Position numbers and translations under genes: made by a program
Notes under the pieces: generated by a model
Told to the model about the DNA's origin: nothing
The model's database searches: none
What the model saw: the letters and a program-made list of their open reading frames with translations, nothing else
Shown here: in pieces, positions 54,659 through 63,255 of the stretch
Layout of the letters: each line of letters begins with the position of its first letter
How positions within the stretch are numbered: position 1 is the first letter of the stretch
DNA from: Streptomyces geranii
Lineage (GTDB): Bacteria > Actinomycetota > Actinomycetes > Streptomycetales > Streptomycetaceae
DNA: 64,000 bases
Assembly (NCBI RefSeq): GCF_002954775.1
Contig: NZ_PJME01000006.1
Span: 248,001 to 312,000 of the forward strand
Reading direction: 5' to 3'

Positions 54659-56034
54659 GCCTGGTTGCCCGCCTCCTTCGCCGCCTTCGCCGCGTGTTCG
54701 GCCTTCGCCGCCAGCAGCCGGTCGCGGGACTCCTCGACGAGCCGCCGGGCCCGTGCGGTGTCGGCGAGCAGCTTTCCGTCGCGCTTGCGGACGACGCCGT
54801 CGACGATCACCGTCTCGACGTTGGAGACGTCCGCCGAGAGGGTGACCGCGGCGGTGGCGTCGTGCACGGGCGCCATGTTGAGGGCGGTGGCGTCGAGTGC
54901 GACGACGTCGGCGCGTTTGCCGGGGGTGAGGGAGCCGGTGCGGTCTTCGAGGCCCGCGACATGGGCGCCGTTGAGCGTGGCCAGCTCCAGCATCTGACGT
55001 GCCGTCAGCATCGTTGCGGGGACGGGGACATCGGCCTCCCAGGAGGCGGCGTTCACGCGGGCGCGTTCGGCGCCGAAGGCCGCGCGGATCTGGGTGAACA
55101 TGTCGCCGGGCACGGTGGTGACGACGTCGATGCTGAGCGAGGGCCGCAGTCCGTGCTCGATCGCCTTCATCACGGGCGGCCAGCCGTGCCCCATCTGCGT
55201 CTCGACCTGTGGCGCGATCGACACCGTACCGCCGCTGTCGGCGACCATCCGCCACTCCTCCTCGCTGAGGTAACAGCAGTGGATGTAGGTGGTGTCGGCG
55301 CCCAGCAGGCCCAGTTCGTGGAGCTGTTTCACCATGCCGAAGCGGCCCGCGAGCCGGCCCATGGCGACGTGCACGGTGATCGGGATGTCGAGTTCGCGGG
55401 CGAGGGCCCATTCGGCGGTGACGACGTCGTTGATGCAGAAGCCGGGGCCCCGGGTGGCCAGCGCCATCGTCAACAGGCCGCTGTCGGAGGCGAAATGGGC
55501 CGAGCGGATACGGCGTACGTCGTCGCCCGGTATCGCGATCTTGCTCTCGAACCAGTAGTCGGAGAGGGAGGTGTTGGCGCTGCCGTAGGCGTACTGGGCG
55601 CGGATTCCCGTCTCCGCGAGGGCCTTCACGGCGGCGTCCGGGTGCTCGGGGGTGTTGTTGATGTGGGACCAGTCGACGAGGGTGGTGATGCCCGCGTTGA
55701 GGCACTCCAGGGCGCCCGCGAGGTTTCCCGCGTACACGTCGTCGGGGGTGTAGAGGGGGGCGAAGGTGTCGAGGACGTCCACGAAGTAGTCGTCGAGGGT
55801 GGCGTCGGGGGCGCAGCCGCGGATCGGCGCCTCCCAGGTGTGGCGGTGGGTGTCGACGAAGCCGGGGATCACGATGCGGCCCGTCATGTCGAGCACCTCG
55901 GCGTCGGCGCCGATCTCGCGCTGGACGGCGACGATCTTCCCGTCCTCGATCAGGACGTCGCCCTGGGGCAGTTCGCCGATGTCGGGGTCCATGGAGATCA
56001 CATGGCCGGAGCGCAGAAGCAGACGATCGGTCAT
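54655..56034 (-). CDS. Amidohydrolase-family deaminase (8-oxoguanine deaminase/AtzB-like)
   Basis: A 459-aa protein starting MTDRLLLRSGHVISMDPD; GGAGGAAGG precedes this ATG inside a longer open frame. Metal site motifs are GFVDTHRHTWEA, HVAMGRL, YIHCCYLSEEE and SIDVVTTVPGD with the expected His and Asp. The subgroup acts on purines, cytosine or triazine rings. Coupled to a bicupin and a 2-oxoacid dehydrogenase pair, it suggests breakdown of a nitrogen heterocycle or an amine-bearing compound. The exact substrate is unknown. Confidence 0.85.
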   Translation of the reverse strand: MTDRLLLRSGHVISMDPDIGELPQGDVLIEDGKIVAVQREIGADAEVLDMTGRIVIPGFVDTHRHTWEAPIRGCAPDATLDDYFVDVLDTFAPLYTPDDVYAGNLAGALECLNAGITTLVDWSHINNTPEHPDAAVKALAETGIRAQYAYGSANTSLSDYWFESKIAIPGDDVRRIRSAHFASDSGLLTMALATRGPGFCINDVVTAEWALARELDIPITVHVAMGRLAGRFGMVKQLHELGLLGADTTYIHCCYLSEEEWRMVADSGGTVSIAPQVETQMGHGWPPVMKAIEHGLRPSLSIDVVTTVPGDMFTQIRAAFGAERARVNAASWEADVPVPATMLTARQMLELATLNGAHVAGLEDRTGSLTPGKRADVVALDATALNMAPVHDATAAVTLSADVSNVETVIVDGVVRKRDGKLLADTARARRLVEESRDRLLAAKAEHAAKAAKEAGNQA

Positions 56035-56134
56035 CGCCCTTCCTCCCATGGAGAGTTGGTACGGATCTCGGCAGGTGTTCGGTAGGCGGGCCTCAGCGGG
56101 CGGGCGCCGGCGGGCAGGTGTCGGTAGGCGGGTG

Positions 56135-57148
56135 CTAGTAGGCGGTGAGGGTGCGGACAGCCGTCATGACCTTGTCCACCGTGGGGATGACCCGCTCCTC
56201 CAGCGCGTCGGCGAACGGCAGCGGGACGCACTCCCCCGCGACCCGCCGAACCGGCGCGTCGAGCAGTCCGAACCCCTCGTCGGCGACGACGGACACGAGG
56301 GTCGCGCCCCATCCGCCCTGGTAGGGGTTCTCCTCCACGATCGTAAGCCGCGAGGTCTTCGCCAGCGAGGCGAGCACGGTGGAGACGTCCAGCGGTATCA
56401 GGCAGCGCAGGTCGACGACCTCCGCGTCGATGCCCTCCGCGGCCAGCCGTTCGGCGGCGGCGAGCGCGACCGGGACCATCGAGGCGAGGGCCACGAGCGT
56501 GATGTCGGCGCCCTCGCGGACGACGGCCGCCTTCCCCAGCTCCACCACATGGTCCGGCGGCGCGGGCGGGCCCTTGCTCGCGAAGAGCCCCTTGTGCTCG
56601 AAGAAGACCACGGGGTCGTCGCTGCGGATGGCGGACGCCATCATGCCGACGACGTCTGCGGGGGTCGACGGCGCCGCGATCTTCAGCCCCGGCACGGTGA
56701 ACGCCCAGTTCTCGGTGGCCTGCGAGTGCTGCGCCCCGAAGCCGAGCCCACCGCCGTTCGCGGTGCGCACGACGAGCGGCACGGTCACCTGACCACCCGT
56801 CATATACCGTACCTTCGGTATCTCGTTGGCGAGGTAGTCCCAGCAACAGGCCAGGAAGTCCGAGAACATGATCTCGGCGACGGGCCGCATCCCGGTCATG
56901 GCGGCGCCCATCGCGGCGCCCACGATGGCCTGTTCGGAGATGGGCGTGTCCCACACCCGCCCCGGCCCGAACTCCTCGAACAGCCCGGCGGTCGTCTTGA
57001 ACACCCCACCGGCCGCCCCGATGTCCTCCCCCAGGCACACCACGGCCGGATCACGCCTCATCTCCCGCGCGATGCCCTCGGCGACGGCCTCGCGATACGT
57101 GATCTGCCGCTGCCCGAAGGCTTCCTGAGTGGCCGTCAGTTCCGCCAT
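56135..57148 (-). CDS. 2-Oxoacid dehydrogenase E1 component, beta subunit
   Basis: A 337-aa protein: ITYREAVAEGIAREMRRDPAVVCLGEDIG at the N-terminus, the Glu region DTPISEQAIVGAAMGAAMTGMRPVAEIMF, and a transketolase C-terminal domain (VVDLRCLIPLD, VEENPYQGG). It pairs with the alpha subunit, whose 3' end it overlaps by 13 bases. This type occurs in acetoin and branched-chain 2-oxoacid dehydrogenases. No E2 acyltransferase or E3 lipoamide dehydrogenase gene is in the operon, which is unusual. A 100-base gap separates it from the amidohydrolase. Confidence 0.92.
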   Translation of the reverse strand: MAELTATQEAFGQRQITYREAVAEGIAREMRRDPAVVCLGEDIGAAGGVFKTTAGLFEEFGPGRVWDTPISEQAIVGAAMGAAMTGMRPVAEIMFSDFLACCWDYLANEIPKVRYMTGGQVTVPLVVRTANGGGLGFGAQHSQATENWAFTVPGLKIAAPSTPADVVGMMASAIRSDDPVVFFEHKGLFASKGPPAPPDHVVELGKAAVVREGADITLVALASMVPVALAAAERLAAEGIDAEVVDLRCLIPLDVSTVLASLAKTSRLTIVEENPYQGGWGATLVSVVADEGFGLLDAPVRRVAGECVPLPFADALEERVIPTVDKVMTAVRTLTAY

Positions 57149-58116
57149 GCCGCACCTCCGTCCGCCCATACGTCGGTCAGCGCCTCGGCCGGATCGGGCG
57201 CGGGCGCCGCCTTCGCGGCCTCGACAGCCTTCTGCACGACGGCGGTTGCCCGTTCGTCGGCCGCGCCGATCGCCTCTGCCGAGACACCGAGCCCGTCGAG
57301 CCGGCCGCGTGCGAGGTCCAACGGGTCGTGCTTGAGCCAGCGTTCGACCTCCTCGGCGGGCCGGTAGGCGGCCGGGTCGGCGCGGCTGTGCCCGTAGTGC
57401 CGGTAGGTCGACGCCTCCAGAAGGGCGGGCCCGTCTCCCGCCCGGGCCCGCCGGGCGAGCCGGTCCACCGCCTCCTGGACGAGCACCACGTCGTTGCCGT
57501 CGACGACCTCGCCAGGAATGCCGTACGCCGGGGCCCGGTCGGCGGCCGGCCGGGCCACCGCGGTGACGTCGGCGATCGCCGTGTACTCCATGTAGAGGTT
57601 GTTCTCGCAGACGAACAGCACGGGCAGTTTCCATACGGCGGCCAGGTTGAGCGCCTCGTGGAAGGCGCCGATGTTGGTCGCGCCGTCCCCGAAGAAGGCG
57701 ACCGCCACCTGGCCGGTGCCCCGCAGCCGGGCCGACCAGGCGGCGCCGACGGCCATGGGGAGATGGGCGCCGACGATGGCGTACGAACCGAGCATCCCGG
57801 CGGACGCCTTGGTGAGGTGCATGGAGCCGCCCTTGGCGCCGCAGAGCCCGGTGGCCCGGCTCATCAGCTCGGCGAGGCACTCCTCGGGGGTGGCGCCGCG
57901 CGCGAGGGCATGGTGGTGGCCCCGGTAGGTGGCGAAGACGTAGTCGTCGGCGCGCAGGGCGGCGCTCGCACCGACGGCGATCGCCTCGTGCCCGGCGGCG
58001 AGATGGGTGGTGCCCTTGACCAGCCCGGACAGGAAGAGGTCGTGGGCCGCCTTCTCCGTACGGCGGATGACGGCCATCTGCTCGTAGAGGAGAAGGAGTT
58101 CGTCACCGGTGACCAT
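57136..58116 (-). CDS. 2-Oxoacid dehydrogenase E1 component, alpha subunit
   Basis: A 326-aa protein with the thiamine-diphosphate motif GDGATNIGAFHEALNLAAVWKLPVLFVCENN and the phosphorylation-loop-like YRHYGHSRADPAAYR. The length fits the compact acetoin-dehydrogenase class (about 320-330 aa). GAGERGG-type sites are absent, but the ATG overlaps the stop of the M24 gene (TGATG), so translation is coupled. It decarboxylates a 2-oxoacid or cleaves acetoin with the beta subunit. Confidence 0.92.
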   Translation of the reverse strand: MVTGDELLLLYEQMAVIRRTEKAAHDLFLSGLVKGTTHLAAGHEAIAVGASAALRADDYVFATYRGHHHALARGATPEECLAELMSRATGLCGAKGGSMHLTKASAGMLGSYAIVGAHLPMAVGAAWSARLRGTGQVAVAFFGDGATNIGAFHEALNLAAVWKLPVLFVCENNLYMEYTAIADVTAVARPAADRAPAYGIPGEVVDGNDVVLVQEAVDRLARRARAGDGPALLEASTYRHYGHSRADPAAYRPAEEVERWLKHDPLDLARGRLDGLGVSAEAIGAADERATAVVQKAVEAAKAAPAPDPAEALTDVWADGGAAWRN

Positions 58117-59450
58117 CAACCGCTCCCGTTCTTCCGGGTGTTGAGGTGGGACTGGGATTCGCGGCGGGTGTTCAGTTCGCCGCCGACCGTCCAGTACTTG
58201 CGGCCCGCCACCAGGAGTTCCTCGGCCGGGAACTTGGTGATGACCTCGCAGCCGTCGGCGGTGACGACGATCTCCTCCTCGATGCGGGCCGCCGTCCAGC
58301 CGTCGGCGGCCGGCCAGTAGGTCTCCAGGGCGAACACCATGCCCTCTTCGAGGACTTCGGGATGGTCGAGGGAGACGAGGCGGCTGAAGATGGGCTTCTC
58401 CCAGATGGACAGGCCGACCCCGTGGCCGTACTGGAGCGCGAAGGCGGCCGTCTCGTCCGGGAAGCCGAACTCCTCGGCGCGCGGCCACACCTGGACGATG
58501 TCGGCGGTGGTCGCGCCCGGCCTGACCAGGGAAATGGCCTCGTCCATGTACTCCCGGCAGCGGACATACGCGTCGCGCTGGGCGCCGGAGGCGCTACCGA
58601 CGGCGAACGTGCGGTAGTAGCAGGTGCGGTAGCCGAGGTGGCTGTGCAGGATGTCGAAGAAGGCGGGGTCGCCGGGGCGGATCAGGCGGTCGCTGTAGAC
58701 GTGCGGGTGGGGCGAACAGCGTTCCCCGGAGATGGCGTTGACGCCCTCGACGTACTCGCTGCCGAGGTCGTACAGGACCTTGCTGACGAGTCCGACGCAC
58801 TCGTTCTCGCGGACGCCGGGCCGGAGATACCCGTACAGCTCCTCATAGGCCGCGTCGACCATCGAGCAGGCCTGGGTGAGCAGGGAGATCTCGTCCGGGG
58901 TCTTGGTACGGCGGGCCTGGAGGAAGACCTGCTGGCCGTCGACGACGTCGATGCCCTCGGCGCGCAGGGCCATCAGGATCGGCATCTCGGCGAGGTCGAC
59001 GCCGAGGGGTTCGTCCGCCAGGCCGTGGGCGCGCAGTTCGGTGGCGATCTTGCGGGCCACGTCCTCGGCGATGCCCGCGTCCGGGTGGAAGGCGCCACGG
59101 AGCGTGGAGATCCCGGCGCGGGCGCCGGTGGGCGGGCCGTCCTTGCCGTCGCTGTAGTCGAGCCACGGGTTGTAGAGCTGGTGATGGCGGGCGGCGGAGC
59201 CGAAGTCCCAGAGGATCGGTTCGCCGCCGCGCACCAGCAGCGCGAAGCGGATCAGCTTGTCCATGGCCCAGGTGCCGATGTGGGTGGACGTCATGTAGCG
59301 GATGTTGGCGAAGTCGAAACTGAGGACCGCGCCCAGCTCGGATCGGTTCAGGGCCTGGTTGAGCCTGGTCAGCCGCTCCCTGCGCAGCCTGTCCAGGTCG
59401 ACGCGCTGTTCCCAGTCGACGGCATTGGGTCCGAAAGTGCGGATCGCCAT
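58116..59450 (-). CDS. M24-family (pita-bread fold) protein, creatinase/Xaa-Pro peptidase/DddP-like
   Basis: A 444-aa protein starting MAIRTFGPNAVDWEQRVDLD. The N-terminal domain (SFDFANIRYMTSTHIGTW) and C-terminal pita-bread domain resemble M24 non-peptidase members such as creatinase and the DMSP lyase DddP. Metal-ligand positions: Asp266 in FFDILHSHLGY, His in YGHGVGLSIWEKP, Glu in LEEGMVFALETYW and Glu in RIEEEIVV are present. The second Asp is replaced within YRTCYYRTF. A lyase or hydrolase activity on a small molecule is more likely than peptidase action. It is the first catabolic gene of the operon. Confidence 0.85.
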   Translation of the reverse strand: MAIRTFGPNAVDWEQRVDLDRLRRERLTRLNQALNRSELGAVLSFDFANIRYMTSTHIGTWAMDKLIRFALLVRGGEPILWDFGSAARHHQLYNPWLDYSDGKDGPPTGARAGISTLRGAFHPDAGIAEDVARKIATELRAHGLADEPLGVDLAEMPILMALRAEGIDVVDGQQVFLQARRTKTPDEISLLTQACSMVDAAYEELYGYLRPGVRENECVGLVSKVLYDLGSEYVEGVNAISGERCSPHPHVYSDRLIRPGDPAFFDILHSHLGYRTCYYRTFAVGSASGAQRDAYVRCREYMDEAISLVRPGATTADIVQVWPRAEEFGFPDETAAFALQYGHGVGLSIWEKPIFSRLVSLDHPEVLEEGMVFALETYWPAADGWTAARIEEEIVVTADGCEVITKFPAEELLVAGRKYWTVGGELNTRRESQSHLNTRKNGSG

Positions 59451-59502
59451 GGCGACCACCCCCACTTTGGAGTGAACGACTCCACAGCCCGACTGTCAAC
59501 CT

Positions 59503-60147
59503 CTACTGAACACTCTCGCTGTGGACGAACCACACCCCGACGGCCGGCTCGGCGCTGTCGTTGCGGTAGCGGTGCGGGGTCGTCGACTCGAAGCACACGG
59601 CGTCGCCGGGACGCAGGGTGTGCTCGTCGAAACCGAGGGTGAGGACCAGCTCGCCCGAGGTCAGATAGCCGTACTCGGTCCCCGCGTGCCGCATCAGCCC
59701 GTCGCTGCTCGACGACGAGCCACCGGGCCGGTAGGTCACCAGCAGGAAGTCGACATCCGTACCCGGGACATGCCCGAGCCGCTCCCACACCACTCCCGAG
59801 TCCAGCTCGATCTTCTCCCGCCCACCCGCTCCCACCAGCGGACCGATACGTCGGCCCGGGTCGGCGGCGAAGGCGGCGAGGGCGTGCACGACCGTGGCTC
59901 CGGCGACCAGCGGGGACTCCCGCACGGTGTCCGCCGACGCGTCGAAGAGGGACTCGACGGAGATGCCGAGGGCGGTGGTGATCGCGTACAGCGTGCTGAC
60001 GGACGGCTGGCTCTTGCCGGTCTCGATCTGGGAGACGAGACTGGCGGAGACCCCGACCTCACGCGCGAGCCCACGCAGACTCACCCCCCGTTCGAGGCGT
60101 GCCTGCCGGATCCGCGCCCCTACGGGCGGCACGGCGGCGGGTGACAC
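59503..60147 (-). CDS. XRE-family regulator with C-terminal cupin domain
   Basis: A 214-aa protein from the GTG complementing 60145-60147, with GAGAGGAG upstream. The N-terminal HTH reads [41 protein letters not shown] linker is followed by a cupin ([43 protein letters not shown]), the layout of PuuR-like sensors. It lies 52 bases upstream of the M24 gene in the same direction, so it probably regulates the catabolic operon and itself, with the cupin binding a pathway metabolite. Confidence 0.9.
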   Translation of the reverse strand: MSPAAVPPVGARIRQARLERGVSLRGLAREVGVSASLVSQIETGKSQPSVSTLYAITTALGISVESLFDASADTVRESPLVAGATVVHALAAFAADPGRRIGPLVGAGGREKIELDSGVVWERLGHVPGTDVDFLLVTYRPGGSSSSSDGLMRHAGTEYGYLTSGELVLTLGFDEHTLRPGDAVCFESTTPHRYRNDSAEPAVGVWFVHSESVQ

Positions 60148-60302
60148 GGGCGGCTCCTCTCGGGATGGGACTGTGCAGCTCCATTGAACAGCTGGGCCGC
60201 CCTTGGACGCCAGAGTGGCCGAGTCGTAGCGGATCGTCTGCGGCCGTTGCGTGTGCCTTCCATTGAGGGCGCCCGGACTTGCCGGTGGAGACGGACGCAC
60301 GT

Positions 60303-60690
60303 GGTGCTGCCGTGGCGCAGCTTCCCGCCGGGGCCGGAATCCACGCCCTGGGCGCCGACGACTTGCCGGCTTCGCGCGGGGCGGCGCGGGCTTCGGCCCG
60401 GCGGTTCCTGGAACTGTCGGCACGCGGTCCGGACCTCGCCCCGTGACGGCCACGGCGGTTCAACGGTGTGCCCGCCTACTGGCGCCGTATCCGCCGATCC
60501 GCCGCAACCGGCCGGGCGGTCGTGCGCGACGCACTCGACCGGGACATCGCCGCCCTGCTCACGCCGGTCCGTGACGCCGACCTGCTGCGCATCGCTCCCC
60601 ACGGCCCACTGCACCTTTCTGCACCTCCTGCCGCTGCATGCACTGCCCGACGCGACCGACGCACTTCCTCGCCACCAATCCCCGCACCGG
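60303..60690 (+). pseudogene. Decayed fragment of a CHAT-domain protein
   Basis: In the 553-base gap before the kinase, one frame reads AQLPAGAGIHALGADDLPASRGAARASARRFLEL to a TGA at 60444. It continues in the same frame as AYWRRIRRSAATGRAVVRDALDRDIAALLTPVRDADLLRIAPHGPLH, and shifts frame at a short duplication (CTGCACCT twice near 60610) to HLLPLHALPDATDALP. PHGPLHLLPLHALPD resembles the core of CHAT peptidase-like domains. The stop and frameshift indicate a dead remnant. Nothing else is recognised between 60148 and 60302. Confidence 0.45.
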
Positions 60691-60700
60691 CACCGGTCGG

Positions 60701-61876
60701 TCATATCGCCCGACCGTCAGCACCGTCTGCCGGAAACACCGCCCGCACCTCCCACCCCACCTCGCCCCTCGGCCCCGCCCACAGCTCGCCGCCCAGTGCG
60801 GTCACCCGCTCCTTCAGGCCGACCAGGCCGAAGCCGCCGCCGTGTGCTGCGGCCGGGAGCTGGGTGCCGCCCCGGCCGTCGTCGGTCACGCCGACCTCCA
60901 GTCGGTGGCCGTCGTGGCGGAGCCGGACGGTGACCTCGGTGGCGTCGGCCGCGTGCCGTCGTACGTTCGTCAGCGCCTCCTGCACCACCCGGAACGCGGC
61001 GGCCTGCACCTCGTGCGGAAGATCGGCCGGTACGGCGGGGTCACGGTCCAGGGTGACGTGCTGGGCCGGGCTCGCGAAGCCGTCCGCCAGCTCCGCGATG
61101 CCGACCAGGTCGCCGACGGGTCTGCGGTCGACCGCCTCGGGACCGGTGTCACGCAGCACGCCGACCGTACGGCGCATCGAGGCCAGGGCCTCCGTGGCCG
61201 AGCGTTCTATACCCGCCAGGACGGTGTCGAGGTTCTCCGGCTGGGTGGTCGCCATCATGCGGGCCATCTGGGTCTGGACGAGGATGCCGGTGACGTGGTG
61301 GGCGACGAAGTCGTGCAGATCGGCGGCGATCGCCACCCGTTCCGACCGCCGGGTCTCGCTGACCGCCACGGCCCGCCGGTAGTCCTGCGAGCGCAGGAAC
61401 GCGGCCATGCCGCCGACGAAGCCGGTCAGGATGAGCGCCAGCAGCATGAAGCCCATGAGGCTGGACATGTCGTGCTGATAGAAGCGGGCGGGCGAGACCA
61501 GCACCGCGGTGCCGTTCAGCAGCCCGCAGACGACGGCCCACGGCTGGGGACAGTGCCGTACCGCGACGAACAGCAGGCACAGCAGGATCGCCGTCTCGCC
61601 GAAGCCGAACGGGGCCTCCTGGCCCAGCAGCACCGAACCCGCGGTGAACAGCAGCGAGGCGACGGCAGGTGCGCCCGTGCGCAGCTGTGGGGTCAGCCAG
61701 TCGGGGCGGCGCGGGACCGGCCACAGCAGGGCGGCGTACCCCAGTCCGAGGACGACCAGGTGCGGCCAGACCGCATAACCGCCCTCGTCCGCGTTGAGGA
61801 CGTCGAGCAACCCGGCCAGGACCAGGAGCGTGACGACGAAACCCCGGGTGCAGCCGCGGGGCGATTCCGATTTCAT
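60701..61876 (-). CDS. Two-component sensor histidine kinase (DesK/NarL-partner type)
   Basis: A 391-aa protein from the ATG complementing 61874-61876. About six hydrophobic segments fill the first 170 residues. A HisKA_3 box follows (RVAIAADLHDFVAHHVTGIL, phospho-His), and an ATPase domain with VVQEALTNVRRHA and VTDDGRGG, then GGGFGLVGLKERV. No NarL-type response regulator is next to it within the window, although one may lie past 64000. It is divergent from the DUF4333/ABC genes, which are plausible targets. Confidence 0.9.
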   Translation of the reverse strand: MKSESPRGCTRGFVVTLLVLAGLLDVLNADEGGYAVWPHLVVLGLGYAALLWPVPRRPDWLTPQLRTGAPAVASLLFTAGSVLLGQEAPFGFGETAILLCLLFVAVRHCPQPWAVVCGLLNGTAVLVSPARFYQHDMSSLMGFMLLALILTGFVGGMAAFLRSQDYRRAVAVSETRRSERVAIAADLHDFVAHHVTGILVQTQMARMMATTQPENLDTVLAGIERSATEALASMRRTVGVLRDTGPEAVDRRPVGDLVGIAELADGFASPAQHVTLDRDPAVPADLPHEVQAAAFRVVQEALTNVRRHAADATEVTVRLRHDGHRLEVGVTDDGRGGTQLPAAAHGGGFGLVGLKERVTALGGELWAGPRGEVGWEVRAVFPADGADGRAI

Positions 61877-62028
61877 GCGATTCACGGTATGCGCCGACGG
61901 CGACGACCGGATCGGCCGAATGGTCGAGGAGCGGTCCGTGAAGCATGGCCGGACGGCCGAGGCGCGGGCCCCTGCCCGCCGGACAGAGTGGAGCCAGAAC
62001 CCGACCGGCACCACTTCAGGAGTACGAG

Positions 62029-62397
62029 ATGCAACGCAAGGCCCTCATCAGCGTGATCGGCGGTGCGACCGCCGCTGTCGCCCTCGCAGGCGTCGGAACC
62101 TATCTGCTCGCCGGCACCGAGTCGACGACCTCGCTGGACAAGTTCACGACGGTGCAGGTGGACGGTCACCCGGCCCTGTCCGGAGAGATCGTCGCGGGCC
62201 GCGCCCAGAGCAAGTTCCACCCGCTCCCCTGGGTGGGCACGAAGGTGTCCGGCGTCTCCTGCCCGACCGGCCTCAAGGCGGTGGCCGGCGCACGCATCAC
62301 GTGCACGGGACACAGCGGCAAGGGCAAGGACATCGAGATACCCGTGACGGTGGTCAAGGCGACGGCCACCTCGGTGACCTGGAAGTTCGAGCGCTGA
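62029..62397 (+). CDS. DUF4333-like small secreted or anchored protein
   Basis: A 122-aa protein from ATG 62029 with CAGGAG upstream. One N-terminal hydrophobic segment (ALISVIGGATAAVALAGVGTYLL) precedes an extracytoplasmic beta domain with a Cys pair in VSCPTGLKAVAGARITCTGHSGK, the pattern of DUF4333. Function is unknown. It lies 43 bases upstream of an ABC ATPase in the same direction, so it may be an accessory of that transporter. Confidence 0.8.
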   Translation: MQRKALISVIGGATAAVALAGVGTYLLAGTESTTSLDKFTTVQVDGHPALSGEIVAGRAQSKFHPLPWVGTKVSGVSCPTGLKAVAGARITCTGHSGKGKDIEIPVTVVKATATSVTWKFER

Positions 62398-62440
62398 GCG
62401 ACGGCGAGAAGACGCAGGCGAAGGAGTAGGGGAAAAGAAC

Positions 62441-63127
62441 ATGAGTACGGTCCTGGCCGGTCGCGGCCTCACCAAGAAGTACGGCTCCACCACCGCGCTG
62501 CACGGCGTCGACGTGGCGGTCGGCGTCCGGGAGTCGCTGGCGATCATGGGTCCCTCGGGGTCCGGGAAGTCGACCCTCCTGCACACCCTGGCCGGAGTCG
62601 TCCGCCCGGACGGCGGTGAGGTACTGCTGCAGGGCGAGCGCATCGACAGTCTGGGCGAGAACCGGCTGAGCGAACTGCGCCGCAAGCGGTTCGGATTCGT
62701 CTTCCAGTTCGGCCAGTTGCTGCCCGAACTGCCCGCCGAGGAGAACATCGCCCTGCCGCTGATGCTGGACGGCATGCCCCGCGCCCGGTCCGTCTCCCTG
62801 GCCCGCCGCTGGTTCGCCCCGCTCGGCCTCGACGGTCTGGAGAAGCGCCGCCCCGGTCAGCTGTCCGGCGGCCAGGCCCAGCGTGTCGCGATAGCCCGTG
62901 CCCTGGTCGTCCAGCCGGACGTGGTCTTCGCCGACGAACCGACCGGCGCGCTGGACCAGGTCACCAGCGAGGAGGTCATCCGGCTGCTGACCTCGGTCAC
63001 CCGCGAGCAGGGCGCCTCCCTGGTGATGGTCACACACGACCCGGACGTCGCCGCCCACTGCGACCGCGTCCTCCAGGTCCGCGACGGCCGCATCTCGGGC
63101 CACCAGCAGTACACCGTCACACCCTGA
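62441..63127 (+). CDS. ABC transporter ATP-binding protein (MacB/LolD class)
   Basis: A 228-aa ATPase with Walker A GPSGSGKST, signature LSGGQAQRVAIARAL, Walker B VVFADEPTGALD and H-loop VTHDPDVA. Length and FGFVFQFGQLLPELPAEENIALPL are typical of ATPases that pair with FtsX-like permeases in lipoprotein release, peptide-antibiotic sensing or export. The permease gene follows. The divergent histidine kinase suggests a sensing/detoxification module, which is inferred. Confidence 0.93.
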   Translation: MSTVLAGRGLTKKYGSTTALHGVDVAVGVRESLAIMGPSGSGKSTLLHTLAGVVRPDGGEVLLQGERIDSLGENRLSELRRKRFGFVFQFGQLLPELPAEENIALPLMLDGMPRARSVSLARRWFAPLGLDGLEKRRPGQLSGGQAQRVAIARALVVQPDVVFADEPTGALDQVTSEEVIRLLTSVTREQGASLVMVTHDPDVAAHCDRVLQVRDGRISGHQQYTVTP

Positions 63128-63145
63128 ACCCGGGGCGCGCCTCGC

Positions 63146-63203
63146 CGACGCCCTGGCCCCGGAGCCCACCTCAGCGACGCCCTGAGCCCGCAGCCCACCT
63201 CCG
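63146..63203 (+). repeat. Two tandem 29-bp units between ABC ATPase and permease genes
   Basis: Units start at 63146 and 63175 and share CGACGCCCTG...CCC...AGCCCACCTC with a few substitutions. They fill much of the 128-base spacer of an operon that would otherwise be compact. Confidence 0.75.
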
Positions 63204-63255
63204 CGCGCCCGCCATCCCGCCTGCGTCCAGAACCCCTCCCGATCCCGGAGCCCAC

